Assembly (NCBI GenBank): GCA_015491815.1
Contig: WFVC01000159.1
Coordinates: 1-44,341 of the forward strand
DNA from: Gammaproteobacteria bacterium
GTDB lineage: Bacteria > Pseudomonadota > Gammaproteobacteria > UBA6429 > Thiohalophilaceae
Reading direction: 5' to 3'
Length of the DNA stretch: 44,341 bases
A model generated the notes under the pieces. It saw nothing but the letters and a program-made list of their open reading frames with translations, was not told the DNA's origin and ran no database searches. A program made the position numbers and the translations under genes. Below are positions 1-8,221 of the stretch, in pieces (the stretch's first letter is position 1; every line of letters begins with the position of its first letter).

Positions 1-291
1 GATATGGCCAAACATTTTGAAGAAGACGGCGTCGCCGCCATTGTCTACACCGATATTGGCCGTGATGGCATGATGACCGGCGTCAACGTGGAATCAACGG
101 TGAAGCTGGCGCAGGCGATCAACATCCCGGTGATTGCCTCCGGCGGTATCACCAATATGGACGATATTCGCGCTCTCTGCGAGGTCACCGATGAAGGTGT
201 CATGGGCGCGATCACCGGTCGCGCCATCTACGAAGGCACGCTGGATTTTGCCGAAGGGCAGAAGTTGGCGGATGAACTGGCTGGCGGATGA
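1..291 (+). CDS. hisA: HisA, phosphoribosylformimino-AICAR ribotide isomerase (3' part)
   Basis: This is the C-terminal 96 residues of HisA, cut by the window edge; the family is about 245 residues long. The enzyme isomerises ProFAR to PRFAR in histidine biosynthesis, in the cytoplasm. The fragment shows the second half of the beta/alpha barrel: a TDIGRDGM loop carrying the second catalytic Asp, then the phosphate-binding IPVIASGG strand-loop, and the [11 protein letters not shown] motif near the end. The reading frame is open from base 1, so the ATG at base 4 is internal and not the start. It precedes hisF, which acts next in the pathway, across a gap of about 106 bases that holds a repeat hairpin. 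Confidence 0.97.
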   Translation, partial: DMAKHFEEDGVAAIVYTDIGRDGMMTGVNVESTVKLAQAINIPVIASGGITNMDDIRALCEVTDEGVMGAITGRAIYEGTLDFAEGQKLADELAGG

Positions 292-294
292 AAA

Positions 295-387
295 ATACAG
301 GATACAGGATACAGGGGAAAACAAGTCAGCTGAAAGCCTGCTCGCTTTTCTCTATCAACTTTTCTCCTTTTTCTTTTCCCTTGTATC
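295..387 (+). repeat. Heptamer-repeat hairpin between hisA and hisF
   Basis: Three perfect tandem copies of ATACAGG lie at 295-315, starting four bases after the hisA stop. The arm GATACAGGGGAAA (308-320) pairs with TTTCCCTTGTATC (375-387), giving a 13-bp stem with one G-U pair. The loop is about 54 bases and the 3' arm ends 10 bases before the hisF start. A related arm (GATACAAGGGGAAA) occurs between atpG and atpD. The function is not known; in the mRNA it would form a hairpin next to the hisF ribosome-binding region. Confidence 0.8.
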
Positions 388-397
388 TGGGCGAATT

Positions 398-1171
398 ATG
401 AGCCTCGCCAAACGCATCATTCCCTGCCTCGATGTGGACAACGGCCGCGTGGTCAAGGGTGTGCAGTTCGTGGATATCCGCGATGCCGGGGATCCGGTGG
501 AGATTGCGCGCCGCTATGACGAACAGGGCGCGGACGAGCTGACGTTTCTGGATATTACCGCCAGCTCCGACGATCGGGAAACCATGGTGCATGTGGTGGA
601 AGAGGTCGCCGGGCAGGTGTTCATCCCGTTGACCGTCGGTGGCGGCATTCGCAAGGTCGAGGATATCCGCCGTATGTTAAATGCCGGAGCCGACAAGGTG
701 GGCATTAATACCGCCGCCGTGTTCAATCCGGAATTCGTGCGCGAGGCGGCGGAAAAGTTCGGCTCCCAGTGTATCGTGGTGGCGATTGACGCCAAGCGGG
801 TCAGCGCCGAGGACGAGCCGCTGCGCTGGGAAATTTTCACCCACGGCGGGCGCAAGCCGACCGGCGTCGATGCGGTGGAATGGGCAATAAAAATGGTGGA
901 CTACGGCGCCGGTGAAATTCTGCTGACCAGTATGGATCGGGACGGCACCAAAATCGGCTTCGATCTGGAACTGACCCGCACTATCAGCGAAGCGGTCAGC
1001 GTGCCGGTGATTGCCTCCGGCGGCGTCGGTGATCTGGATCATCTGGCCGCCGGGGTCAAAGAAGGCAAGGCCGATGCGGTGCTGGCGGCCAGTATTTTCC
1101 ACTTCGGTGAATACACCATCGAGCAGGCCAAACGGCGCATGGCTGAACAGGGTATCGAGGTGCGGCTGTGA
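398..1171 (+). CDS. hisF: HisF, imidazole glycerol phosphate synthase cyclase subunit
   Basis: HisF takes ammonia from the glutaminase HisH and converts PRFAR to imidazole glycerol phosphate and AICAR. The 257-residue product has the usual family length. It begins [21 protein letters not shown], in which the Asp of the CLDVD motif is the N-terminal catalytic acid. The second catalytic Asp is in the [11 protein letters not shown] segment, and phosphate-binding GGG and ASGGVG loops are present. The ATG at 398 is chosen because family homology starts there; the frame is open further upstream, but only through hisA out of frame and the repeat. The Shine-Dalgarno match is weak (GGGCG), with the repeat hairpin immediately before it. 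It belongs to the his operon. Confidence 0.97.
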   Translation: MSLAKRIIPCLDVDNGRVVKGVQFVDIRDAGDPVEIARRYDEQGADELTFLDITASSDDRETMVHVVEEVAGQVFIPLTVGGGIRKVEDIRRMLNAGADKVGINTAAVFNPEFVREAAEKFGSQCIVVAIDAKRVSAEDEPLRWEIFTHGGRKPTGVDAVEWAIKMVDYGAGEILLTSMDRDGTKIGFDLELTRTISEAVSVPVIASGGVGDLDHLAAGVKEGKADAVLAASIFHFGEYTIEQAKRRMAEQGIEVRL

Positions 1172-1180
1172 TCAATTTTT

Positions 1181-1322
1181 CAACGCAAAGGCGCGAAGGC
1201 GCAAAGGACGCAGAGATTTTATTTATCAGAGAGATATCCCTGCCTATGCAGGATTTGGGGACCGGGTATTTTCACCCAATATCTATTTTTTCTTTCCTTT
1301 GCGTCTTCGCGCCTTTGCGTTG
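1181..1322 (+). repeat. Octamer-repeat inverted repeat between hisF and hisI
   Basis: The left arm (1181-1207) and right arm (1296-1322) are reverse complements over 27 bases with a single C-to-T change, which is a G-U pair in RNA. Each arm is built from imperfect 8-base units such as GCGCAAAG and GCGCGAAG. The loop is about 88 bases. The right arm ends 12 bases before the hisI start, so the hairpin covers the normal ribosome-binding zone. A diverged copy of the left arm lies at 15119-15140, upstream of mnmG. No coding capacity is evident. Confidence 0.85.
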
Positions 1323-1334
1323 GATCTTCCAACA

Positions 1335-1715
1335 ATGAACTGGCTCGATGAAATCAAATGGACGGATGACGGGCTGGTTCCCGCCATCGCCCAGGATGCC
1401 GAAAGCGGGACGGTTTTAATGCTGGCGTGGATGAATCGTGAATCGCTGGCTCTGACAGTGAAAGAGGGCCGGGCGATTTACTGGTCGCGTTCACGCAACA
1501 GACTCTGGCGCAAGGGCGAGGAATCCGGCCATGTGCAGGTTCTGAAAGATATCCGGCTGGATTGTGACAGTGATGTGATCTTGTTGAAGGTAGATCAAAA
1601 GGGCGGAATTGCCTGCCATACCGGGCGTCACAACTGTTTTTACAAACAGTTGCAGAATGAACAATGGGTCGAAGTCGAACCGGTGTTGAAGAATCCGGAT
1701 GATATCTATACATGA
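1335..1715 (+). CDS. hisI: HisI, phosphoribosyl-AMP cyclohydrolase
   Basis: HisI hydrolyses phosphoribosyl-AMP, the third step of histidine biosynthesis. The 126-residue product begins [20 protein letters not shown] and has the family signatures: the [17 protein letters not shown] block, the DCDSD metal site, and the [14 protein letters not shown] block with zinc-binding cysteines. It is the stand-alone HisI form, unlike the fused HisIE of enteric bacteria. The start follows from homology. An upstream open frame back to 1011 is a shadow of hisF plus the repeat. The stop overlaps the hisE start by four bases, which suggests translational coupling. Confidence 0.97.
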   Translation: MNWLDEIKWTDDGLVPAIAQDAESGTVLMLAWMNRESLALTVKEGRAIYWSRSRNRLWRKGEESGHVQVLKDIRLDCDSDVILLKVDQKGGIACHTGRHNCFYKQLQNEQWVEVEPVLKNPDDIYT

Positions 1716-2032
1716 GTGATATATTACAACAATTGAGCAAGGTGCTTGAGGAACGCAAAAATGCCGATCCGGACAGCTCCTATGTGGCCAGACTGTACGA
1801 TAAAGGGCTGGACGCCATTCTTAAGAAAATCGGCGAGGAAGCAACCGAAACCGTGATGGCGGCCAAAGACGGGGACGCACGGCATCTGGTGTATGAGGTT
1901 GCAGATCTGTGGTTTCACTGCATGGTGTTGCTGGCGCAGCAGGGTATCGCCACCGATGAGGTGCTGAATGAGCTGGATCGACGTTTTGGCCTGTCCGGGC
2001 TGGAAGAAAAAGCCGCGCGGAGTGAATCATGA
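1712..2032 (+). CDS. hisE: HisE, phosphoribosyl-ATP pyrophosphatase
   Basis: HisE removes pyrophosphate from phosphoribosyl-ATP, the second step of histidine biosynthesis. The 106-residue, all-alpha protein of the MazG-like fold shows the metal-binding helices [15 protein letters not shown] and [14 protein letters not shown], with the acidic residues expected for Mg2+. ATGA overlaps join it to hisI upstream and to hinT downstream, so the three genes are tightly coupled. Order and length match beta- and gammaproteobacterial hisE. Confidence 0.97.
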   Translation: MSDILQQLSKVLEERKNADPDSSYVARLYDKGLDAILKKIGEEATETVMAAKDGDARHLVYEVADLWFHCMVLLAQQGIATDEVLNELDRRFGLSGLEEKAARSES

Positions 2033-2367
2033 GTGACTGCCTGTTTTGCAAGATTGCCGCCGGTGAAATTCCGGCGAATATCGTTTATGAAGACGAACAG
2101 GTGGTGGTCTTTAAGGACATCAACCCCAAAGCAAAAGTACATTTGCTGATTATACCGCGTGAGCACATCGCGGGCCTGAATGCGCTGGAGTCCGGACATG
2201 AGGACCTGATTGCGCATATAATGCGTCTAATTCAACCGCTTGCGCTAAAGCAGGGACTGGAATCCGGCTACCGGACTATTATTAATACCGGTCGGGACGG
2301 CGGGCAGGAAGTTTTTCATTTGCACATTCATTTACTGGGCGGTCGTGATTTACCTGGTTTCGGCTAA
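2029..2367 (+). CDS. hinT: HinT, HIT-family purine nucleoside phosphoramidase
   Basis: This 112-residue cytoplasmic HIT protein has the signature [10 protein letters not shown] near its C-terminus. The last His of the triad is the nucleophile that forms the AMP intermediate. The N-terminus [21 protein letters not shown] is typical of the family, and a CxxC pair is present. Family members hydrolyse AMP-lysine and AMP-phosphoramidates; the physiological substrate is not settled. Its start overlaps the hisE stop. This his-hinT-tat arrangement is common in proteobacteria, so co-transcription with the his operon is likely. Confidence 0.95.
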   Translation: MSDCLFCKIAAGEIPANIVYEDEQVVVFKDINPKAKVHLLIIPREHIAGLNALESGHEDLIAHIMRLIQPLALKQGLESGYRTIINTGRDGGQEVFHLHIHLLGGRDLPGFG

Positions 2368-2420
2368 GGTGGAGCAGACAGGGCATCGTATATTATTGGT
2401 TTGACGTGGAGTAGAAAAAT

Positions 2421-2657
2421 ATGGGTATCGGTATTTGGCAGTTAGTTATCATTCTTCTTATCGTATTGCTATTGTTCGGCGCCAAGCGCCTGCGCAATAT
2501 CGGCAGCGATCTCGGTTCAGCGGTGAAAGGTTTTCGCACGGCCATCAAGGATGAAGAAAAGAACGGGGGCGACGCCCAGATTGAACAGCGCGAAGGCGAG
2601 GTTATTGAAGGCGAAGTCACCGAAACAAAAGTCAGCGGGGAAAAAGACAAGGCATAA
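2421..2657 (+). CDS. tatA: TatA, twin-arginine translocase pore subunit
   Basis: TatA oligomerises to let folded proteins with twin-arginine signals cross the inner membrane. The 78-residue product starts [22 protein letters not shown]: one membrane helix (about residues 3-20), the FGAKRL hinge, an amphipathic helix (about 22-45), and a charged, acidic tail. The lack of Glu at position 8 and the short length separate it from TatB next door. It is followed by tatB and tatC in the standard order. Confidence 0.96.
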   Translation: MGIGIWQLVIILLIVLLLFGAKRLRNIGSDLGSAVKGFRTAIKDEEKNGGDAQIEQREGEVIEGEVTETKVSGEKDKA

Positions 2658-2704
2658 GCTGAATATGCCCCTGGTCTTCGTCTACGCTTTCTCATCCCCG
2701 CATT

Positions 2705-3109
2705 ATGTTTGATATCGGTTTCTGGGAACTGTCCGTCATCGGCATTGTCGCCCTGATCGTGATTGGGCCGGACAAATTGCCGGGCGTGGCGCGCACCGCC
2801 GGTAAATGGGTGGGGCGCACCCGGCGTTTCGTTAATCAGGTGAAGACCGATATTGATCGGGAAATTCAACAGGATGAATTGCGCAAACTGCTGGAAAAAG
2901 AAAGCGGCCTGAATGAGATCAAGGAAACATTGAATACCGAGCAATATACGTTTGAAGAAGAAAAAGATTATCTGGTCAGCGCCATGGACGAGGCAAAGGC
3001 TGAACAGCCTGCCCGCATTGAAACGCCTGATGAGCGCGAGTCATTTGATGACGATGGCTCTACCGGTCATTCGGATGAGGATGAAACGGTAAAACATGAG
3101 CGAACATAA
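2705..3109 (+). CDS. tatB: TatB, twin-arginine translocase receptor subunit
   Basis: TatB works with TatC as the receptor for twin-arginine signal peptides. The 134-residue product starts [22 protein letters not shown], with the Glu in the membrane helix and the GPDKLP hinge that mark TatB. A long amphipathic, charged helix follows (about 22-85), then an acidic disordered tail. The stop lies 14 bases inside tatC, so translation of the two is probably coupled. Confidence 0.96.
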   Translation: MFDIGFWELSVIGIVALIVIGPDKLPGVARTAGKWVGRTRRFVNQVKTDIDREIQQDELRKLLEKESGLNEIKETLNTEQYTFEEEKDYLVSAMDEAKAEQPARIETPDERESFDDDGSTGHSDEDETVKHERT

Positions 3110-3962
3110 GCCATCCTCCCCGGATTCCGGAACCGGCGCCGAAGAGCAGGAACTGCCGTTTCTTTCCCATCTGTTTGAATTACGCGATCGTCTGCTGCGT
3201 GTGGTGCTGGTGGTGATGCTGATTTTTGCCGGCCTGTTTGCTTTCGCCAACGATCTCTATCATCTGCTGGCGACGCCTCTGCTGATGAATCTGCCTGAAG
3301 GCAGCAGCATGATCGCCACCGAAGTCGCTTCTCCTTTCCTGACGCCTTTCAAGCTGGCGCTGGTGGCCTCTATTTTTTTAGGTATGCCGTTTATTCTTTA
3401 TCAGGCCTGGGCGTTCATTGCGCCGGGTCTTTACAAGCATGAAAAACGTCTGGCTTTTCCGCTGCTGTTTTCCAGTATCATTTTATTCTACACAGGGATG
3501 GTCTTTGCGTATTACGTGGTGTTCCCACTGGTTTTCGGGTTTCTGACCTCCACTGCGCCGGAAGGGGTGGCGGTGATGACCGATATCAGCAAATATCTGG
3601 ATTTTGTTCTTAAATTATTTTTTGCTTTTGGCGTCGCTTTTGAAGTTCCTATCGCGACCATTTTGCTGGTGCTGGCGGGCGTCACTACGCCGGATGATCT
3701 GGCCGCCAAGCGTTCTTACATTATTGTTGCCGCGTTTGTCGTGGGCATGTTACTGACCCCGCCCGATGTGATTTCCCAGACGCTGCTGGCCTTACCCATG
3801 TGGCTGTTATTCGAGATTGGACTGTTTTTTTCGCGGGTGTTGATGCGCCAGCGTGAGGAAGCCGGGGATGATGGGGAAACCCCGGGGCAAAGTGATCCGG
3901 ATGATGAACTGGACAGAGCCATCGCCGAAGAAGAAAAGCTTAATAACCCATCTGAAAAATAA
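3096..3962 (+). CDS. tatC: TatC, twin-arginine translocase core subunit
   Basis: TatC is the polytopic core of the Tat receptor complex. The 288-residue product has the family landmarks: the cytoplasmic [11 protein letters not shown] segment before helix 1, the FxxPFKLAL periplasmic loop, [16 protein letters not shown] before helix 3, and six hydrophobic segments. A long acidic C-terminal tail (about 250-288) extends beyond the last helix, slightly more than in the E. coli protein. It closes the tatABC operon; the patatin gene starts 33 bases later on the same strand. Confidence 0.97.
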   Translation: MSEHKPSSPDSGTGAEEQELPFLSHLFELRDRLLRVVLVVMLIFAGLFAFANDLYHLLATPLLMNLPEGSSMIATEVASPFLTPFKLALVASIFLGMPFILYQAWAFIAPGLYKHEKRLAFPLLFSSIILFYTGMVFAYYVVFPLVFGFLTSTAPEGVAVMTDISKYLDFVLKLFFAFGVAFEVPIATILLVLAGVTTPDDLAAKRSYIIVAAFVVGMLLTPPDVISQTLLALPMWLLFEIGLFFSRVLMRQREEAGDDGETPGQSDPDDELDRAIAEEEKLNNPSEK

Positions 3963-3995
3963 TTCTGCAGCAACTCATTTACAGGGATGCATTGA

Positions 3996-4895
3996 ATGAC
4001 CGGCAACAGAAAAACCGTTTCTTTAATTCTGGGCAGCGGCGGCGCGCGGGGCTTTGCTCACGTCGGCGTTATTGAATGTCTGCAGGATAATAACTTTGAT
4101 ATTCGCACCATTGCCGGTTCGTCCATGGGCGCGCTGGTGGGCGGGATCTATGCCGCCGGTGAATTACCGACATTCAAGCAATGGATTCTGGCGCTAACGC
4201 GCACGGATGTGATTCGTTTTCTGGATTTTTCGTTTAGCGCCGACGGCCTGTTCAAGGGCGAGCGGATTATTTCCGTATTAAAGGAACTGGTGGGGGAGCA
4301 CGAGATTGAAGACCTGCCGGTTAATTTTACTGCGGTGGCTTCGGATATCGAACGCCAGAAAGAAGTCTGGTTGAGTGATGGGCCGCTGTTCGATGCGATT
4401 CGCGCTTCGATTGCCGTACCAACGATATTTACCCCGCATGAATACCGGGGCATGCGTCTGCTGGATGGGGGCTTATTGAATCCCGTGCCGGTGATGCCGA
4501 CACTCCGCGATCACAATGATCTGACGATTGCGGTTAATCTGAACGCTATAAACCATCATTCACAGGCGCGTAATGCCGAAGCGCCGGAGAATGATGAATT
4601 GCGCGGGACTCGCAATGTCTATCATCAGCGCATTCTTGATTTTATCGAGAATATGCAGCGCGGCGTAAAGAAAGGCGCTAACGGTCGTTTGGGTATGCTG
4701 GAGCTGGTAAGCAGTTCCTTTGAAACCATGCAGAATGCCTTATCCGAAATTAAAATGGCGGCCTCACCGGCTGATCTTCTGATTGAGATCCCACGCAGCG
4801 CCAGTCGCGCATTTGAGTTTCACCGGGGCGCAAGCCTGATAGAACTGGGCTATGAAAAAACCGCTGCCGCACTGGAAAAATGGCAGGTGGAATAA
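3996..4895 (+). CDS. Patatin-like phospholipase, RssA family
   Basis: This is a 299-residue member of the bacterial patatin/RssA family of Ser-Asp dyad lipid acyl hydrolases. Visible motifs are the oxyanion loop GSGGARG (residues 13-19), the nucleophile elbow GSSMG (41-45, Ser43), and the DGG motif carrying the catalytic Asp (157-159). No signal peptide or membrane helix is seen, so it is probably cytoplasmic. The C-terminal third (about 190-299) is less conserved and holds several Gln/Glu-rich helices. It lies just after tatABC and could be co-transcribed. The substrate is unknown. The downstream palindromic repeat may end the transcript. Confidence 0.9.
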   Translation: MTGNRKTVSLILGSGGARGFAHVGVIECLQDNNFDIRTIAGSSMGALVGGIYAAGELPTFKQWILALTRTDVIRFLDFSFSADGLFKGERIISVLKELVGEHEIEDLPVNFTAVASDIERQKEVWLSDGPLFDAIRASIAVPTIFTPHEYRGMRLLDGGLLNPVPVMPTLRDHNDLTIAVNLNAINHHSQARNAEAPENDELRGTRNVYHQRILDFIENMQRGVKKGANGRLGMLELVSSSFETMQNALSEIKMAASPADLLIEIPRSASRAFEFHRGASLIELGYEKTAAALEKWQVE

Positions 4896-4901
4896 TCTGG
4901 G

Positions 4902-4965
4902 TTAAGGAACCTCTGATTAATTCCGTTCGCCCTGAGCCTGTCGAAGGGTGAACGGAATTAATCAG
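4902..4965 (+). repeat. Palindromic repeat element, copy 1
   Basis: A long hairpin lies between the convergent patatin and GGDEF-EAL genes. The arms CTGATTAATTCCGTTC and its complement enclose CCCTGAGCCTGTCGAAGGG, so the inner CCC/GGG also pairs. An extra conserved flank TTAAGGAACCTCTG lies to the left (4902-4915). A second copy sits at 17162-17227 in opposite orientation. With no T-tract it is not a classical terminator, but it could stop transcription or protect mRNA ends from both sides. The CCCTGAGCCTGTCGAAGGG core is, from memory, a widespread intergenic repeat in bacteria. Confidence 0.9.
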
Positions 4966-4981
4966 GACTTCATTAATATGA

Positions 4982-6919
4982 TCAGACTGAGTTATCCCGG
5001 GGTTGCCCCCGTTCCAGATTCAGAACAATCGCCTCTGCCGGGTTTGTCGACGGGCAGGCGGGAATCATCCAGTTGCTGTCATTGCGCCAGCTATCGAAAT
5101 CAGCCGCGCTCATGGCGTAGCTGATGTAGGCGCCCTGCGCAATATCGCAACCTTCTGCGGCAAGGTGTTGAAACAGCGCCTCAGAGGAAACCCCCTCCGC
5201 AACCACTTCAAAATTCATGTTGTGCGCCAGCTCGATGATCGAACGCACGATCATGGCGTCGGCCTTATCGTTGAGCATGCTCTGGATAAAGGACATATCG
5301 ATCTTGATTTCATCAACGGGTAGATTTTTCAGATAGGCCAGCGAAGTGTAGCCGGTGCCGAAGTCATCGATGCTGAGTCTTACGCCCATCGCATGTAACT
5401 GGCCGAGTATTTCCAACGCTCGTTCCGGTTCCTGCATGATAGCGGTTTCAGTAATTTCAAGTTCAAGGCATTCAGGCGCCAGTGCAAATTGGTCGAGCAG
5501 GGTTTGAATCTCTGTGGGAAGCTCCAGATTATGCAGCATGCGCGGGGAGAGGTTGACTGCGACAGATAGTTGCAGCCCTTTTTTACGCCACTGTGCACAT
5601 TGGGCGATCCCGGTTTTCAGCGTCCATCGGGTGAGTGGTTTTATAATTCCGGTTTGCTCGGCCAGACCGACAAAAACATCAGGCTGGATGTAGCCATAAA
5701 TGGGATGAGGCCAGCGCAGCAGGGCTTCGACGCTGTTGATCTGGCGTTGAAGAATATGCGCCTTTGGCTGATAGTTGAGTTCAAGTTCTTCATTTTCAAT
5801 GGCGCGCCGCAGATCGCCCATCAGAGTCAGGCGTTTGAGACTGTAGGGATCTTTATTTCGATCGTAAAAAGCAAACAGTTCATCATGATGTTTTGCTAGA
5901 TACATCGCTGTATCCGCATGCCGAATCAGGGTGCGGGCGTCTTCGCCGTGCTGGGGATAGCAGGCGATGCCAAGGCTGGTTTCAGCTTCGAGTAGAAGCT
6001 CCTTAATGCTAAAGGGTTTGCGCAGGGCGTCGGTGATGTTGTCAATCGTGTCGCGAATGTGGGTTTCGTTACTGTGAGTGACCAGAATAGCAAATTCATC
6101 ACCGCCCATTCGGGCAACGGTGTCCGATACAGAAAGCAGTTTTTGCAGTCTCTCTGAAATCTGACAAAGGAGTTGGTCGCCGATGTCATGGCCAAGTGTA
6201 TCGTTGACTTCCTTGAAGCGGTTGAGATCCATGACAATTAAGGCGACCTGCGTTGATTTGTCTTTTGCAAGCAGGATGGCTCGTTCAAGTTTTTCATAGA
6301 GCAGCAGACGGTTGGGCAGGCCGGTGAGGTTGTCATGGGTGGACTGATATTGAATGGCGTTGGTTTGCGCCTGCATTTTTCTTGATATGGTTGTCGACAG
6401 GACAATGCCCAGCCAGCCGGCTAACCAGAAAATGATCAGGCCGGTAATGAGCATGCGCATGGTCAGATTATTGAGCAGGCTGTCAGCATAGCGGCTTTGA
6501 TAGATCTGCAGTAACTGGTAGGGCGAACCCGGAATGGGAACGCGCTCCCAGAGATAGAGCTGACCGGCGACATTAGCCTGTCCTGAGCGAGCCTGGATGA
6601 GTTGTGAAGGCGGCGGCATATACTGCTGTGCGGGCGGGGTCTGTTTGAGTATGTAGGCGCTGTTTTGATCCAGAATGCTGATAAAAAAAGGTGATCTGGA
6701 TTTGTTTTGAAGATGCTCGAGCAGTGTGTTTAATTCAGGCTTGTCACGGTAAAGATTAGCCAGAATATCAGCGTGGTATTGCAGAGAAACCTGGAGAATG
6801 TGTTTATCATTATCGAGATTGGCGGTGTTGCTGATCTGATAATTTATAAAGCCGAATACAAGCAGCACACTGAGCACCAGTGAGACAAGATAAACCAGCA
6901 GCTTGCGATGCAGTTTCAT
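4982..6919 (-). CDS. Membrane-bound GGDEF-EAL c-di-GMP signalling protein
   Basis: This 645-residue protein has two membrane helices (about 8-26 and 155-176) flanking an extracytoplasmic sensor region of about 125 residues with no recognised fold. A GGDEF domain (about 190-355) and an EAL domain (about 365-620) follow. The GGDEF motif is intact (272-276). The allosteric I-site is not: Ser263 stands where RxxD needs Arg. The EAL domain keeps the catalytic set: EAL (398-400), the VNLS Asn, ELEITETA, DDFGTGY, the IKID Lys and VAEGV. Phosphodiesterase activity is therefore expected and cyclase activity is possible. It is the second gene after DUF2892, with a 10-base gap. Confidence 0.93.
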   Translation of the reverse strand: MKLHRKLLVYLVSLVLSVLLVFGFINYQISNTANLDNDKHILQVSLQYHADILANLYRDKPELNTLLEHLQNKSRSPFFISILDQNSAYILKQTPPAQQYMPPPSQLIQARSGQANVAGQLYLWERVPIPGSPYQLLQIYQSRYADSLLNNLTMRMLITGLIIFWLAGWLGIVLSTTISRKMQAQTNAIQYQSTHDNLTGLPNRLLLYEKLERAILLAKDKSTQVALIVMDLNRFKEVNDTLGHDIGDQLLCQISERLQKLLSVSDTVARMGGDEFAILVTHSNETHIRDTIDNITDALRKPFSIKELLLEAETSLGIACYPQHGEDARTLIRHADTAMYLAKHHDELFAFYDRNKDPYSLKRLTLMGDLRRAIENEELELNYQPKAHILQRQINSVEALLRWPHPIYGYIQPDVFVGLAEQTGIIKPLTRWTLKTGIAQCAQWRKKGLQLSVAVNLSPRMLHNLELPTEIQTLLDQFALAPECLELEITETAIMQEPERALEILGQLHAMGVRLSIDDFGTGYTSLAYLKNLPVDEIKIDMSFIQSMLNDKADAMIVRSIIELAHNMNFEVVAEGVSSEALFQHLAAEGCDIAQGAYISYAMSAADFDSWRNDSNWMIPACPSTNPAEAIVLNLERGQPRDNSV

Positions 6920-6929
6920 CGGTCAGAAT

Positions 6930-7157
6930 TCAGGAATCATTTTTGTGCCCGCAACTGTTATAGCCAATGAGCGTATAGAATGGACAATATCCTATGAGTG
7001 CGACCAGTACGCTGAGGCTGCCAATGGCTCCCAGCATTGTGCTGGCGATTTTGTCTTCTATAAAAGAATTGTCGATAAAACCAAAGTAGATCATCAAAAG
7101 GCCTATAAATATTCTGATTAGCATATCGACCAGGCCGATATTACGTCTTCTCCCCAT
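6930..7157 (-). CDS. DUF2892 (YgaP-like) small membrane protein
   Basis: This 75-residue protein begins MGRRRNIGLVDMLIRIFIGL. The RNIG...D...R...G pattern and two membrane helices (about 13-30 and 40-60) identify the DUF2892 family, which forms the membrane part of YgaP-type proteins. A YCPFY...NSC tail contributes two cysteines. The ATG at 7157 is preferred to upstream in-frame starts because family homology begins there and AGGAACAGG precedes it. The next gene on this strand, the GGDEF-EAL protein, starts 10 bases after its stop, so the two are likely co-transcribed. The function is unknown. Confidence 0.85.
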   Translation of the reverse strand: MGRRRNIGLVDMLIRIFIGLLMIYFGFIDNSFIEDKIASTMLGAIGSLSVLVALIGYCPFYTLIGYNSCGHKNDS

Positions 7158-7368
7158 AACCTGTTCCTGCTTCCGGTACGTCCGGTTGCCTCCACCATCA
7201 CTGATATTCATCACCGCTATTATTTTAAAATTGCGGCAGGATGCATACTCACCGGGTATCAATAATTTTAATTGCTGCTTTTATAATTATCATACAAATT
7301 TAGTATAAACTTAACATTGGTACAAGTATGGTGCGTGAATTTAATATGGCTTAAATCGGGAGAGAACA

Positions 7369-8133
7369 TTGAAAACAGGCACAGCAATAAAATCAGGACT
7401 CATTCTATTTTCTGCGTTGCAAATTTCTATTGCGCTTGCCAGTGGTGGCGCGCATGGCGGCGCGCACTGGGGTTATACGGGGGAAACCGGGCCGGCGCAT
7501 TGGGGCGACATGAAGTCGGAATTCGCCACCTGCAAAAGTGGCAAACAACAGTCACCGATAAATATTAGTGGCGCAAAGAGCACAAATTTGCCTGACATTA
7601 GTTTCAGTTATCAGGCTACGCCGCTTGATGTCGTGAATAATGGCCATACGATTCAGGTCAATTATGCGCCAGGCAGCCATATAAGTGTTGATAGCAAGCA
7701 GTATGAATTATTACAGTTTCATTTTCACAGCCCCAGTGAACATGAGATTAACGGTAAGCCGGCTGATATGGTGGCGCATTTGGTGCACAAGGCGGCGGAT
7801 GGTCAGCTTGGGGTTATTGGGGTATTGATGAAAAAAGGTAAGAGTAATCCGCTGATTGAAAAAATATGGAAACACATGCCACACCATGAAGGGGAATACA
7901 GCAAGGCCGCGATTAAGATTAATGTGGCCGATCTGTTGCCGGCGAACAAAGCCTATTACCATTATTCCGGTTCCCTCACGACGCCTCCCTGCAGTGAAGG
8001 GGTCAACTGGATGGTGTTGAAAAACACAGTTGATGTTTCGGCGGCGCAGGTGGATGCCTTTACCTCTATTTTCCATAAAAGCACCCGCCCGGTACAGCCT
8101 TTGAACGGACGCAAACTTGAGGTTGGTCACTAA
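7369..8133 (+). CDS. Periplasmic alpha-type carbonic anhydrase
   Basis: This enzyme interconverts CO2 and bicarbonate in the periplasm. The 254-residue product has a signal peptide (residues 1-25, ending IALA-SGG) and a full alpha-carbonic anhydrase domain. Zinc ligands are His118 and His120 (QFHFHSPSEH) and His137 (AHLVH). His93 in NNGHT matches the proton-shuttle His64 of human CA II. Cys55 and the cysteine in LTTPPCSEG probably form the usual disulfide. A TTG start at 7369 is chosen: GGGAGAG sits three bases before it and it gives a good signal sequence, with no in-frame ATG nearby. It is monocistronic between an AT-rich divergent region and a hairpin. Confidence 0.95.
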   Translation: MKTGTAIKSGLILFSALQISIALASGGAHGGAHWGYTGETGPAHWGDMKSEFATCKSGKQQSPINISGAKSTNLPDISFSYQATPLDVVNNGHTIQVNYAPGSHISVDSKQYELLQFHFHSPSEHEINGKPADMVAHLVHKAADGQLGVIGVLMKKGKSNPLIEKIWKHMPHHEGEYSKAAIKINVADLLPANKAYYHYSGSLTTPPCSEGVNWMVLKNTVDVSAAQVDAFTSIFHKSTRPVQPLNGRKLEVGH

Positions 8134-8147
8134 GCCGCATGCTTAGG

Positions 8148-8169
8148 CCTGCGCCGAATCAGGCGCAGG
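8148..8169 (+). terminator. Possible terminator hairpin after carbonic anhydrase
   Basis: CCTGCGCC (8148-8155) and GGCGCAGG (8162-8169) form a perfect 8-bp stem with a 6-base loop, 15 bases after the stop codon. The T-run follows only after about eight bases, so the match to an intrinsic terminator is imperfect. Confidence 0.5.
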
Positions 8170-8221
8170 ATGAAATCTTTTTCCCGCTCCCGTATAGTAT
8201 TAAAAAAAACAGGGGGCGGGT

